From: CAZBNB01 sp964493245
Lineage (GTDB): Bacteria > Pseudomonadota > Gammaproteobacteria > Legionellales > Legionellaceae
NCBI GenBank assembly: GCA_964493245.1
Contig: CAZBNB010000005.1
Span: 57,918-121,917, forward strand
Length of the DNA stretch: 64,000 bases
Direction: 5' to 3'
Under the pieces are notes generated by a model. That model was not told the origin of the DNA, did not search any database, and saw only the letters and a list, made by a program, of their open reading frames with translations. The position numbers and the translations under genes were made by a program. Of the stretch, positions 45,371-54,929 are shown piece after piece. Position 1 is the stretch's first letter; every line of letters begins with the position of its first letter.

Positions 45371-45408
45371 TTTGCACAGGACAAGAAATGATTCGGAATA
45401 GACATGGG

Positions 45409-46260
45409 TTATAAATTCTTTAACGACATCATAGAGTATACAACGGTCGAATCATAGCTAGTCGCTTTCAAAGAAGGATATATCTTGTTTTGAAATATAG
45501 AGTTCGTCTTAAGTGCAGGACACGACGCATTAACCGAGTTGATTAAATCAAGTCTACGAATATTGCCTTCACTGAGCGGAAGCAACGACTTTTCTAATCG
45601 CATCATCTCTTTAAGGTAAGGTGTTTTAAAGAGATCTAAAATAAAACCGACAGGTAAATATAATAGCGCGCCTCCAAAAATAGAACCGACAATAATACCG
45701 AATAGCGCCAGGGGGAAAACACCGAGGCCACCCAACGGTGCCAAAATAGCTGTCACCAATACACCAAGACACAAACCAACCACAAATGCGTATACGCATT
45801 TCAGCCCCGACAGACGATAATAATCTGCATCCATTTCAGCGCGATCACGAAGCATCATTGCATTACCAACCAAGAGTACCGAAAACAGAGAGATATTTTT
45901 TAAATCTTGATCGCTAAGCATTTGTGGCATTGTTTCTAGTAATTTGTCGATACACGCTCTAGTTTCGTCGATGTCTTCAATCGAGCGTTCTTTTACGACA
46001 AGATTATTATCATTATCCAGCATATCGTTTGCTTTTTTTAGGGTAAAAAGCATGATCCCGTGCAACACTATCCTATTGAATAGCGTATCCTTATCAAAAT
46101 CCGAAAGATTCTCTGACTGTCTGAGCGTTTGTTCAAGTTCATTAATTTTTTTCTTGGCTTGCTCAAGAGACACTTGATTCAATTGTTTGTACCGCGCTAT
46201 ATTCATTCTTGGTACAATTAGTTTTTGATCTATTTTCTTGAATATTTTCAATACATACAC
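45409..46260 (-). CDS. hypothetical coiled-coil membrane protein
   Basis: The protein has 283 residues. A helical or coiled-coil N-terminal half (residues 28-110) is followed by two long hydrophobic segments (about 153-174 and 181-210) joined by a short Gly-rich turn, then a C-terminal soluble tail. There is no signal peptide and no recognised domain. A helical body with a membrane hairpin in the C-terminal half is seen in a number of type IV-secreted effectors of Legionella and Coxiella and also in ordinary inner-membrane proteins, so this is only suggestive. The gene stands alone next to the island end and the 333-bp element. Confidence 0.65.
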   Translation of the reverse strand: MYVLKIFKKIDQKLIVPRMNIARYKQLNQVSLEQAKKKINELEQTLRQSENLSDFDKDTLFNRIVLHGIMLFTLKKANDMLDNDNNLVVKERSIEDIDETRACIDKLLETMPQMLSDQDLKNISLFSVLLVGNAMMLRDRAEMDADYYRLSGLKCVYAFVVGLCLGVLVTAILAPLGGLGVFPLALFGIIVGSIFGGALLYLPVGFILDLFKTPYLKEMMRLEKSLLPLSEGNIRRLDLINSVNASCPALKTNSIFQNKIYPSLKATSYDSTVVYSMMSLKNL

Positions 46261-46378
46261 TCATTTAAGATGGATGGCTAATTGTAATATAACAAAACAA
46301 TCAGATCAATTTTTTGGAATCATTTTCCTTCTAAAATGCTCTTATTCAAATCAATGGGGTCAGACTTAATTGCAACAA

Positions 46379-46711
46379 ATCAATGGGGTCAGACTCGATT
46401 GATTCTTGTTATATCTGGGATGATCTGACGCATGCAGAATGGCCATATAATAAACGTTGGTATAAACAATGCGATTTGAATAATCCAAACTACAATGATT
46501 GGTGATGGTACATATAATGCTACAAAAGGCTCAGCCCGAATAAAATAACCATTTAAAAACTGTTTAACATTGTAAAAATATAAAACAGATATTTCTCGTA
46601 ATGTCACACCAAGGCACTTTTTGTGAAAAAATATTGTCGATATTGTATAATATCTAAACAATGCACGCAACGAGGCAACGAAAGGATCAATCGAGTCCGA
46701 CCCCATTGATT
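46379..46711. mobile_element. 333-bp inverted-repeat element, copy 2
   Basis: It has the same length and orientation as copy 1 at 42256, with identical end motifs. The minus-strand frame is 117 codons here because it reads past the left end. Immediately before it, at about 46350, stands a lone extra copy of the end motif (AATCAATGGGGTCAGACTTA). Further lone motif copies are at 51691 and 53024. Confidence 0.8.
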
Positions 46712-46794
46712 CCATTGATTCCGCAAAATTAGTGGCCATCACATTATGCTGCTTCTCTTAAGCCACCATGCTGTCATAAATCGATCACATCATC

Positions 46795-47013
46795 CTAATC
46801 CACGCATATCGCATCAGGGCATGTACCGGTAGTAGTATCACACCCAGGGTATGATGATGAACATCCGCCTGAGTTATGGCAAGTATCACCACATGCCACA
46901 TAGCAGTCTGACTCACACTCTGTAGCAAATGCATTGGTAGTCATGAGTGTTATGGCAAGGATCCCGATATTTAAAACATAACGGTTTAATTTTTTAATAA
47001 GTGATGATTGCAT
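46795..47013 (-). CDS. small secreted cysteine-rich protein
   Basis: The protein has 72 residues. A basic start and hydrophobic core (YVLNIGILAITLMTTNAFA) form a signal peptide, followed by about 40 residues with eight cysteines (ECESDCYVACGDTCHNSGGC and onward). The ribosome site AAGGATATAAA is good. The Cys spacing suggests a compact disulphide-bonded or metal-binding fold. Function is not recognised. It resembles in design, but not in sequence, the six-Cys peptide at 15470. Confidence 0.65.
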   Translation of the reverse strand: MQSSLIKKLNRYVLNIGILAITLMTTNAFATECESDCYVACGDTCHNSGGCSSSYPGCDTTTGTCPDAICVD

Positions 47014-47536
47014 TTTATATCCTTATAATAAGTAACAAGTTACTTTGTGGCTTATTTTCAGAATAACTCCAATATCGGATCATTTCAATGCTTTACTTTA
47101 AATGGCAGATATTCCCGCTTAAATCGTATGCCAGGCGTAAAAAACGCAGGTATGTTTTATTTACCAAAGAAGATTTGGGCGTCGCATACCCCCCACTTTT
47201 CAAACCAAAGAACACCACACTCTTTTCGATTAAAAAAACACGCCAATATCTCGTCCAAAAACTGAGATACATCTTGTGTATCAAATTCAATGGGCAAAAC
47301 AAAGTGAGTGTTGCAAAGAAAGTAGTCGAGAGAATTGGTGACACAGCCAAAAACCAAGATAATTTGCACTAAATTAACTTGATTTTTGACTCGCAGCACC
47401 AATTGTCAATCCTAAAGTTATTGACTTTAATTTTCTGATCGTGAAATCATGAGACTAGACAGACTGCACAAGCGTGATCAAAATGTCCTCTTCATTGAAG
47501 TTGGAGCGGGATTTTTTAGTATAGGAAACCACTCAT
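47014..47536. other. 523-bp stretch without a convincing gene
   Basis: Frames of 72-94 codons exist on both strands at 47047-47402 but overlap one another and lack ribosome sites. One minus-strand frame (47157-47402) has a protein-like composition and might be a remnant. At 47378-47410 a 33-base sequence (CTTGATTTTTGACTCGCAGC and onward) recurs with a few changes at 54893-54924. Nothing else stands out. Confidence 0.5.
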
Positions 47537-47845
47537 ATGTTTTTTTATCCGTCAGGTAAACGAAAAGCGAATAATCAAAACGTTGGAAATAGAATCGAAC
47601 AAGTAGTCAGTGAATTTGTACAGCAATGCTTCTATTTTTTCGACCAAATAGAAGAGCGATTGCATGATGCGATGGATGAATATCATCAGGTAGAGGCGCA
47701 AAAAAAATCTCATCAGAAAAGAGAAACAACACGCATTATTTCAGCAGACAAGCTTATGAAAAAAACATCAGAAGAAAATATGAATAGCACGCCAACGAAT
47801 CATAACGAGCAAAGCTCTGTATGTTGTGGTATGAAGTGCTTTTAA
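47537..47845 (+). CDS. hypothetical protein with Cys-rich C-terminus
   Basis: The protein has 102 residues and is hydrophilic, with a likely helix over residues 15-60 and a disordered Asn/Thr/Ser-rich part. It ends in CCGMKCF. No signal peptide or domain is seen. Two adjacent cysteines plus a third close to the C-terminus could be acylation sites, but the end is not a CAAX box. TAGGAAACCACTCAT is a moderate ribosome site. It is probably real but the evidence is thin. Confidence 0.5.
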   Translation: MFFYPSGKRKANNQNVGNRIEQVVSEFVQQCFYFFDQIEERLHDAMDEYHQVEAQKKSHQKRETTRIISADKLMKKTSEENMNSTPTNHNEQSSVCCGMKCF

Positions 47846-47991
47846 TCAATAGCTCACTTTCGCCGAAAAGTACGGGTGTTTCGTCTACGAGCGAAGGACA
47901 GGGTGACAATAAGCGGTTGACTCCTACATTTCCTCATTTAAACCCACCTATCAATCAACCTGTTCAACAATATTGATGACACTCCATATAT

Positions 47992-48429
47992 TTAGCTGCC
48001 TTGAATTTCAAAGGCAACATCAACATTTCCGCGTGTTGCATGTGAATAAGGGCAAATTTTTTCATGGGCTTCTTTTACTAAGAATTCAAGATCAGATTGA
48101 GATATCAACTTATCGTGGATGTGTAATTTCACCGCCAATCCAAATCCACCCAATTCGCGCGGACCGATCGAAACATGACATGTCACTTCCGCATGAGATG
48201 CATCTTTTTTATGTTGTTTTGCGATAAAATCTAATGCGCCACCAAAACAAGCTGCATATCCTGCGGCAAATAAATGCTCAGGTGTTGTCGTGTTCGGCCT
48301 TTCCTGTCCACCCATTGTTTTAGGCAACGATAAGTCAACATTGATAGTGTCGTCATTACTCTTGGCGTGACCATTGCGCCCACCAGTTACCTTGGCCGCC
48401 GCAGTAAATATAGGATTAATTTTGTCCAT
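47992..48429 (-). CDS. ohr: organic hydroperoxide resistance protein
   Basis: The protein has 145 residues. The two active cysteines are C61 (AAGYAACFGGAL) and C126 (EKICPYSHATRGNVDV). NTTTPEHLFAAGYAACF is the family signature. Ohr is a thiol peroxidase that reduces organic hydroperoxides using lipoylated proteins. No OhrR regulator is nearby. It stands alone in the accessory region. Confidence 0.95.
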   Translation of the reverse strand: MDKINPIFTAAAKVTGGRNGHAKSNDDTINVDLSLPKTMGGQERPNTTTPEHLFAAGYAACFGGALDFIAKQHKKDASHAEVTCHVSIGPRELGGFGLAVKLHIHDKLISQSDLEFLVKEAHEKICPYSHATRGNVDVAFEIQGS

Positions 48430-48580
48430 TATCGATTCTCCATAAATGAATGCCTGCTGGTTAAGCTCCTACATTACCTGATAAAATCATGCGTAACAAT
48501 GTGATTTGAATAATAGCCTCATGCCCACTGATAATAATATCCGCACACTCATATGAATCGCACATGACCGTATCCACTTT

Positions 48581-50236
48581 TTAGACAAGTGACTGAAATG
48601 TAAATCCAACAGGATTCGGCTCGCTTTGCATAGTATCAGCTTGATCTTTAAAAAATAAAGGTGTTGTAGGAGAGTTGGGGTTCTGGCTTGATGCATCTGA
48701 AAGCGCCGGTGTATCTGATGAGCTATGAATACGAAGTGCACTTTTTGGAGGTTGTCTCTTTAGTAGACTCACCGGAGAGTTTTGTTTTTCTTGAGCGTAT
48801 CGCGCTTTTCCATTTTGAATAAAGTTTACAAAAGAATTCTGATCAGAAAAATTTTTCATGTATTCTGAATATTTAGATTTCAACTCAGAGTAAGCGATCA
48901 AAATCGTTTCGTTTTGAATTTCACCTTCGTATAAAAACAACGGTTTTAATTCCATTAAAAACTGGTGAACTGATGGTAATAGATTTGGATTGTGAATAGC
49001 GAGATTTAGTCCTGGAAATTGGACATTAATGTGTTGCATCAACACGTCGATACATTCTTGATTTTTAGCTACTAGTTTTGAATCATCAGATGATGATAAC
49101 GATTCTTTTATACTAAAATCAGATGACAAGAGTCCTTCTTTCAATGTGTGTGCAATGTCTTTTACTCTTGGTTTGAGCGAGTCAGGAATGACACACCAAG
49201 ATAATTCGTCTGCAATCACCACGCCTGTGTCGGTTTTTGATTGAATATAAGACTGTAAATCTTCAGTTCGCTTTATACCATCTTCAATCAGCTTTACTAA
49301 AGAACTCACATCATATCCATCAAATTTATTGATATTGTCGATCAGAGGCGGTAAAAAATTATTCTGGATAAGTAAGATAATCAAAAAAACCACACAAAAT
49401 GATCTGCAATTAACATCTCTAAACGGATGTAATCGCTCTAGGTCTTGTACTGCTTGAGCAATTTTGTGTAATTTTTGGCGATCTAATAAAGGCAAGTCTA
49501 ATTGCTGATACAGTACGGTTAAAATACCATTTATTTTATTTTGAAAGAACCGATGTAATTCATCAATATTTTTATAATATGTTGTAATAAAATCTTCGTG
49601 CTCCTGTGATAAAAGATTAGGATATAAATCATATAACGTGACCCACGTAGCAAGCGCCCTATCGTTGATGCTGTACTGCTTGTATGTGTTATCAAGTTGC
49701 TTATTAAAAGTGATTAAAGTATTGATAGTATCGGTATTAAACCCGGCCATGGGGGCATGATACGTAACATCTTTATTTTTTTTGAATGCCTCTTTGATCC
49801 TTTCTTCAGGAGTCTCAAATGTATTCTTTGAAATTAATGTAATCTCCCCTGATCCTTGTTCGCATTTTTCATCAGCAGACAATAAAAGTAAGTCAGCAAA
49901 ATAAGATATCCCTTCTTCAGTCGTATTTTCAGGTAAAATTAAAAATTTAACTCTGTTTACTCTAAACTGCCCAGGATAAACATAAGAGGGCAAATGAGAT
50001 GAGCAGATGGTATGTATCGCTTGTAAGTCAACCACATTTAACATTTTGCGCTCACGAATCCACTTTAAAGACATTGCAAGCGCATTTAAAACATGACTAA
50101 GAGAACCTGGTTCTGTTGTTTCCCACCGAGTAACGCCACGATCATCATCTGTTTGCCTATCAAAATCCATTGCATAGCGAAATAATTGCTCAGGCGCGAT
50201 GGTTGCTAGCTCTTTTAAAAATACCAATCCTTTCAT
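48581..50236 (-). CDS. large protein with a degenerate Fic motif
   Basis: The protein has 551 residues with no signal peptide. The central segment reads RLHPFRDVNCRSF (HPF at 270-272), which matches the Fic motif HPFxDGNGR. H270, F272, D274, N276 and R278 are kept, but the two glycines are replaced by Val and Cys. It is followed by FLIILLIQNNFLPPLID and KFDGYDVSSLVKLIEDGI. Helices precede the motif as in Fic folds. Fic enzymes transfer AMP or phosphocholine to target proteins, and several are effectors of intracellular bacteria. The N-terminal 260 residues and the Ser/Pro-rich C-terminus are not recognised. An effector role is inference. Confidence 0.7.
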   Translation of the reverse strand: MKGLVFLKELATIAPEQLFRYAMDFDRQTDDDRGVTRWETTEPGSLSHVLNALAMSLKWIRERKMLNVVDLQAIHTICSSHLPSYVYPGQFRVNRVKFLILPENTTEEGISYFADLLLLSADEKCEQGSGEITLISKNTFETPEERIKEAFKKNKDVTYHAPMAGFNTDTINTLITFNKQLDNTYKQYSINDRALATWVTLYDLYPNLLSQEHEDFITTYYKNIDELHRFFQNKINGILTVLYQQLDLPLLDRQKLHKIAQAVQDLERLHPFRDVNCRSFCVVFLIILLIQNNFLPPLIDNINKFDGYDVSSLVKLIEDGIKRTEDLQSYIQSKTDTGVVIADELSWCVIPDSLKPRVKDIAHTLKEGLLSSDFSIKESLSSSDDSKLVAKNQECIDVLMQHINVQFPGLNLAIHNPNLLPSVHQFLMELKPLFLYEGEIQNETILIAYSELKSKYSEYMKNFSDQNSFVNFIQNGKARYAQEKQNSPVSLLKRQPPKSALRIHSSSDTPALSDASSQNPNSPTTPLFFKDQADTMQSEPNPVGFTFQSLV

Positions 50237-50366
50237 ATCAATATTTAGTCATGTGTCATTAAAGTACTCTATTTTAACACAAATTATATTTTTTGAACAT
50301 ATAGATTTATTTTGGATCACTCAATGACTATTAACCAATCGGCTCATCCATCATTCTCTTTTAGTT

Positions 50367-50735
50367 CTACGGTTGATATTGAGATGGTGAAATCTTATCT
50401 GATTTCTTCTTTTGTTCTTCTGCACGGCCTTTTTCTCTTGCTTCAACGACTGATTTACTGAGAGCAGTCTTTCCCCCATGGAATTGCTTACATGTCCGAC
50501 TATCTCGTATCTCTTGTTTATACTTGTCAGGCATTTGCGTATCGGTTCCTTCAATCTTATAATCAACAAGATTGCAAGCAGCAGCAGGCGTAATACTGTT
50601 TCCAATGAAATTAATGAAGGCCCCAATGGCAGCACAAATACATATGAATGCGAAAGCAATAATTGACACAATAAGGTATAAAAACGCATACACCGCCAAA
50701 AAAGGTAGTCCCAAAAAAACATGTATAAAGTTCAT
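50367..50735 (-). CDS. hypothetical membrane protein
   Basis: The protein has 122 residues. It has two close hydrophobic segments (residues 3-20 and 21-50), then a charged tail with KQFHGGKTALSKSVVEAREK and a Lys-rich end. GAGGCTGTATC before the ATG supports this frame over the overlapping 123-codon frame at 50351-50722. No domain is recognised. It lies 130 bases upstream of the Fic-motif gene on the same strand. Confidence 0.55.
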   Translation of the reverse strand: MNFIHVFLGLPFLAVYAFLYLIVSIIAFAFICICAAIGAFINFIGNSITPAAACNLVDYKIEGTDTQMPDKYKQEIRDSRTCKQFHGGKTALSKSVVEAREKGRAEEQKKKSDKISPSQYQP

Positions 50736-50835
50736 GATACAGCCTCGTAAACAAGACCTCTTAATGATAGTTTATAGCATTCTACGTCCCTTTTCAGGGT
50801 ACAGTGTGTACAGCATTTAATAAAAGGCACAACCC

Positions 50836-51720
50836 ATGAACCCTTATTTTCTCATTTTTGGCTTTGGTTACACTGCGCAAACACTGGCACCCAAACTGAT
50901 CGAGCAACACTTTCAAGTCATTGGTACTTCTCGAACACCAGAGGCGCAACAACATCCTCATTTAGATATCACCGTCATTGATTTTGACTATTCTGCTATA
51001 GAGAGCAAAATCAGCCTAGCTACACATCTGTTAATTTGTATTCCGCCTATCTGTGACTTAGGTGATACGGTACTCATTCAATACGCTGAGTTAATAAAAA
51101 AACATGCTCCCGGCCTTCAATGGATTGGCTATCTTTCCTCCACCAGCGTATATGGTGATCATCAAGGTGATTGGGTTAATGAAGAAAGTGAATGTCATCC
51201 TCATACGCCAACCGGTATCGCTCGATTAAAAGCAGAACAAGCTTGGTTGTCGTTCGCGAAAGAAAATCAATTGCCGCTGCATATTTTTAGACTATCCGGT
51301 ATTTATGGGCCAAAAAGAAATATTCTTTGTCGCCTACTACAGGGTAAAAAACAAAGTATTTTCAAAGAAAATCAAGTATTTTGCCGTATTCATGTGGATG
51401 ATATTGTTTCTACGCTGCTGGCATCCATTCAATTACCGAATCCCTTATCCATCTATAACGTCTCTGATGATGAACCAACCCCAGTGCATGTGGTTGATCA
51501 GTATGCAGCCAATCTTTTGCATCAGGAACCGCTGCCTTTGATTCCTTATTCAGAAGCACCGTTATCCCCTATGGAGCATGAGTTTTATGCCAATAACCGC
51601 CGCGTTTCTAATGTAAAAATTAAAAAAGAATTGCATGTGGCTTTAAAATTTCCAACTTACAAAGAGGGATTAAACCAAATTTGGCGAGATTCAATGGGGT
51701 CAAATTCGAATGATTTATAA
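50836..51720 (+). CDS. NAD-dependent epimerase/dehydratase-like SDR protein
   Basis: The protein has 294 residues. The N-terminal Rossmann loop is FLIFGFGYTAQTLAPKL (G-x-G-x-x-A). LSSTSVYGDHQGDWVNE, a short spacer, then ARLKAEQAWL and FRLSGIYGP follow. The motif Y-x3-K is altered (the Tyr position is Ile/Ala), as in atypical SDRs of the YeeZ type. Substrate is unknown. The last ten codons (DSMGSNSNDL) come from a lone copy of the 333-bp element's end motif, which also supplies the stop, so the original C-terminus has been replaced. Confidence 0.8.
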   Translation: MNPYFLIFGFGYTAQTLAPKLIEQHFQVIGTSRTPEAQQHPHLDITVIDFDYSAIESKISLATHLLICIPPICDLGDTVLIQYAELIKKHAPGLQWIGYLSSTSVYGDHQGDWVNEESECHPHTPTGIARLKAEQAWLSFAKENQLPLHIFRLSGIYGPKRNILCRLLQGKKQSIFKENQVFCRIHVDDIVSTLLASIQLPNPLSIYNVSDDEPTPVHVVDQYAANLLHQEPLPLIPYSEAPLSPMEHEFYANNRRVSNVKIKKELHVALKFPTYKEGLNQIWRDSMGSNSNDL

Positions 51721-51745
51721 GCTCAGGAATCGAATCTGCCCTCCT

Positions 51746-52966
51746 TCATAATCCGATTTTAGCTATTCCGGTCGCCAATGTTTCTTCTTCAGCATAACTC
51801 ATTTCGACCGTCGATTTAGTGCTACTAGAATTAGATAGAAAACGATGTTCGCCATAGGAAGGAGAACTTGCGCGCTGATTATTTTCACTCCCGACCACTG
51901 ACACTGCCATCGCTTCAGACAAATTAAATGCATCAAAAAAATCAGATGATAACTCCTTTAGATAACCGACGGCGGAAAATTCTGAGGAGCCTACGTATTC
52001 AAAACCGTTAGCTTGAAATTCATCGTATGAGTTATATTTACTCCGCATCGATCGATTCACATTTAGATCAAGTTCAAATGCTTTTTTAGCCATTGCTATC
52101 GTTAACGGATAAGCATCCTTTTTAAGTCCCGCTCCTTTGATAGATCGTACGAATTTAAAAGTAGGAGATTGATAGTTCTCTGATTTATAAATATAAAAAT
52201 TTAAAGCCTCTACAAGGTACGGTATCATTTGCGATTGTTGTGAAAAATAGCCAGCAAGACCGTAAATAATATCGTGTCGATCATCGAAAACAGACACGAT
52301 GGCTCTACTTGATAAAATATGCAATTTAGCTGTCATATCGAGTATTTTACTGCTATCAAACAAATTGGGAGCATGATTATCATATGATAATGTTCTATCA
52401 AAAGCGTTGTATGTTGAACCAATGGCCTGATTTGAATACACATCTGGTGATAAAAACTTAAGATACGTCATATTATATTGTTCTTCGATAAATGGAAAAA
52501 TATAAAAGGCGGTAAAACAAAAAACACCTCTCTCTGTCGGCGTGTACAGCTTGTCTAAAATAGAAGCTATGTATAGTTTTTGTTGAATGCTATAACTAAG
52601 ATAAGTAGACTGAGTATGTCTCATCTTAAACGCACTCAATAGACAGTCTTTGGCATTCAAATAATCGAGACGCTTAGACTGGCGAACTGAGCCATTAAAA
52701 AACTCTTTAAAACCTTCTGATTGAAGAAAACTAAAAAAACCTTGATTCGCTTCCATGAATGCGATCTTGACCACTTTTTCTAAAATTTCATCAACATTAT
52801 TCACTGTAGATGGTTGTTGAGCAATAATCTCTTTAAGCAAGTATTTAACAAAAAGATAATAAAAATACCCATTAAATAAACACGAATCTAAGTCGATGAC
52901 AGCAATTTTTGTCACATCACCAGAAGTTGAACTCCCAAAAGCATGACCACGATACTCTATCGGCAT
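51746..52966 (-). CDS. hypothetical HAD-like protein
   Basis: The protein has 406 residues with no signal peptide. Residues 21-31 (IAVIDLDSCLF) match HAD motif I with D25 and D27, and a later SVFDDRHDIIYGL resembles motif IV. A conserved Lys between them cannot be fixed by eye. The middle is helical and rich in Tyr and Phe. The C-terminal 40 residues are Ser-rich and then acidic (STVEMSYAEEETLATG), the sort of tail seen on Dot/Icm substrates. Phosphatase activity and effector status are both only possible. Confidence 0.55.
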   Translation of the reverse strand: MPIEYRGHAFGSSTSGDVTKIAVIDLDSCLFNGYFYYLFVKYLLKEIIAQQPSTVNNVDEILEKVVKIAFMEANQGFFSFLQSEGFKEFFNGSVRQSKRLDYLNAKDCLLSAFKMRHTQSTYLSYSIQQKLYIASILDKLYTPTERGVFCFTAFYIFPFIEEQYNMTYLKFLSPDVYSNQAIGSTYNAFDRTLSYDNHAPNLFDSSKILDMTAKLHILSSRAIVSVFDDRHDIIYGLAGYFSQQSQMIPYLVEALNFYIYKSENYQSPTFKFVRSIKGAGLKKDAYPLTIAMAKKAFELDLNVNRSMRSKYNSYDEFQANGFEYVGSSEFSAVGYLKELSSDFFDAFNLSEAMAVSVVGSENNQRASSPSYGEHRFLSNSSSTKSTVEMSYAEEETLATGIAKIGL

Positions 52967-53064
52967 TTTTCAAACCTTCGCTCTATTTTTAAAAACCATC
53001 ATAACTGGAGTTTTATCAAGTAATCAATGGGGGCAGACTAGAAGGTTTTTTACTAACCCTGATT

Positions 53065-53240
53065 CAGGGTAAACGCACCTAATCGTGTGATATAAAATCA
53101 CTTTGTCTGCTTTCAGCGCTTTATGCGCGGAGCCCAGATTACGATCTTGATTAACATTGCATGTATTATACACACAAAGGGCGCCATGTGATCACAAAAG
53201 CGGTGATTTATGTTCAAAAATTAGATGCGCTTGCCCTGAT
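53065..53240. mobile_element. MITE copy 3 (opposite orientation)
   Basis: Read in reverse it matches copies 1 and 2: CAGGGCAAGCGCATCTAAT at one end and ATTAGGTGCGTTTACCCTG at the other, with AATCAAGATCGTAATCTGG inside. About 40 central bases are different, so it is an older or divergent copy. CCCTGATT occurs on both sides (53057-53064 and 53241-53248) as the probable target duplication. Confidence 0.85.
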
Positions 53241-53315
53241 CCCTGATTGATCTCTTTGCTACGAAGCATTGTCATATGATAGGATGTACAGGTTGTATAA
53301 GACTTAGAGGGTGTA

Positions 53316-54842
53316 GTGCGAAGCACAATAATTGATTTCTCGACGAAGACAACTGCCTCTCAAACAGGCACGCTACGGGCACAGCAATTTCTGATTGTTA
53401 TTTCCCTGCTTATCCGTTTGGTTGCCATGAGCTCAATCAGCCTGATTGCCGAAGAGGCCTACTATTGGAACTATGCGAATCATCTTGATTTCGGTTATTT
53501 AGATCACCCGCCTATGGTTGCGGGACTCATTAAACTCTGTACGCTGCTACTAGGCAGCAGCGAGTTTGGTGTTCGCGCGGCTTCTTTATTCTGTTGGTGT
53601 ATCTGTACAGGGTTTAGTTATCAACTGACACGTCGTATTGCGCCGGATAGCGGTATCCGTGCCATCTTCTTACTATCCATTTTACCCTTCTTTTTTTTAC
53701 ATGCCTTGATTATTACCCCTGATTTACCATTGATTGCTGCTTGGTCTGCTTGCTTATACTATCTTTATGTTGCCCTCGTCGAAGAAAATAAAACAGCTTG
53801 GTATGCGGTGGGTATGTGGTTAGGTTTGGGAATGTTAGCTAAATACACGATTGTGTTACTTGGTCCAGCTGTCTTGGTCTATCTGATTATTACCAAACAA
53901 TGGCGTCGTGTCTTATCTTCTCCACAACCATACTACGCAACCATGATTGCGCTTCTGCTGTTTTCTCCTGTGATTTATTGGAATGCTACGCATCAATGGA
54001 CATCATTTTTGTTTCAAAGCACGCGTCGCTTTAATGCAACCGATGAAGGCTCACTTTTAGCATTTGGCGGATTATTAATCTTTTTTTTAACACCTATTGG
54101 ACTGTGGAGCTTATGGAAATTATTTACCAAACAAAATAAACCACTCACGACAACTGCAATCAACATCACACAGCGGCGATTTATACAATGCTTTACACTC
54201 ACACCTTTATTATTTTTTGCTAGCTTTAGTGCAATACATACCATTAAATTTAATTGGATAGGCCCTTCTTTATTGGCTTTAATTCCATGGCTATCCGCTG
54301 TTCATTCTCCACGCTTAAATCGTTATTGGCTGTGGTTAGGTGTCGGTCTATTGATTAGCTACAGCGTCTTCATCACCGGTATTATGTCAGGGCGCCCAAT
54401 ACCGTTTTATCATGCCCTTTTAACCAAGTATATTGATTGGAAAGATTTTAATCAGCAAGTACATCATATTGCTGAAGAAGCACAACAACAATGGCACAAG
54501 CCATTAGCCTTGCTACCTATCGATCGCTATAACTTGGCCAGTGAGTTAGCTTATTATCAAATGCGCGCGCACCAACAAGACAAAAATGATGCCATGTATC
54601 CTGTGGTTGGCAGCGATCGCTTTGGATATGAGGCATTGATGTATCATTTTTGGTCAAAAGACATGCCTCTTAACAATGATATTGTTTTGTTAATCACTGA
54701 AAACGCACAGATATTAAAAAGCGCTTTTGTAAAAGACAAAGTTATCGATTTATCACCTATTCAATATTTTTGGTCACATAGCCAAGGCGCTGCTCAGCCG
54801 GTTATCCCATATTACTATCAATTGGTTCGTTTTAAAGCGTAG
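53316..54842 (+). CDS. ArnT/PMT-type membrane glycosyltransferase (GT83-like)
   Basis: The protein has 508 residues and about 11-12 membrane segments. The first external loop carries AEEAYYWNYANHLDFGYLDHPPM, with the acidic residues and the H-P-P of dolichyl- or undecaprenyl-phosphate-sugar transferases. LGLGMLAKYTIVLLGPA is also typical. It would move a sugar from a polyprenyl phosphate carrier to lipid A, a polysaccharide or a protein. It starts with GTG, with GAGGG five bases upstream. The adjoining convergent gene is a polyprenyl-phosphate sugar synthase type enzyme, which could make its donor. Confidence 0.85.
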   Translation: MRSTIIDFSTKTTASQTGTLRAQQFLIVISLLIRLVAMSSISLIAEEAYYWNYANHLDFGYLDHPPMVAGLIKLCTLLLGSSEFGVRAASLFCWCICTGFSYQLTRRIAPDSGIRAIFLLSILPFFFLHALIITPDLPLIAAWSACLYYLYVALVEENKTAWYAVGMWLGLGMLAKYTIVLLGPAVLVYLIITKQWRRVLSSPQPYYATMIALLLFSPVIYWNATHQWTSFLFQSTRRFNATDEGSLLAFGGLLIFFLTPIGLWSLWKLFTKQNKPLTTTAINITQRRFIQCFTLTPLLFFASFSAIHTIKFNWIGPSLLALIPWLSAVHSPRLNRYWLWLGVGLLISYSVFITGIMSGRPIPFYHALLTKYIDWKDFNQQVHHIAEEAQQQWHKPLALLPIDRYNLASELAYYQMRAHQQDKNDAMYPVVGSDRFGYEALMYHFWSKDMPLNNDIVLLITENAQILKSAFVKDKVIDLSPIQYFWSHSQGAAQPVIPYYYQLVRFKA

Positions 54843-54929
54843 TAATCGAATCGTTCAGGGGGAATGCTTGAATCTTTGGGAGTGACCATTATCTTGATTC
54901 TTGACTCGCACCTCAATTGTCAACAGATC

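Noticed and set aside
47047..47402. Overlapping frames on both strands
   Set aside because: None has a ribosome site or recognisable domain, and they shadow one another.
50351..50722. 123-codon minus-strand frame
   Set aside because: It overlaps 50367-50735 in another frame; the latter has a good ribosome site and a membrane-protein pattern.
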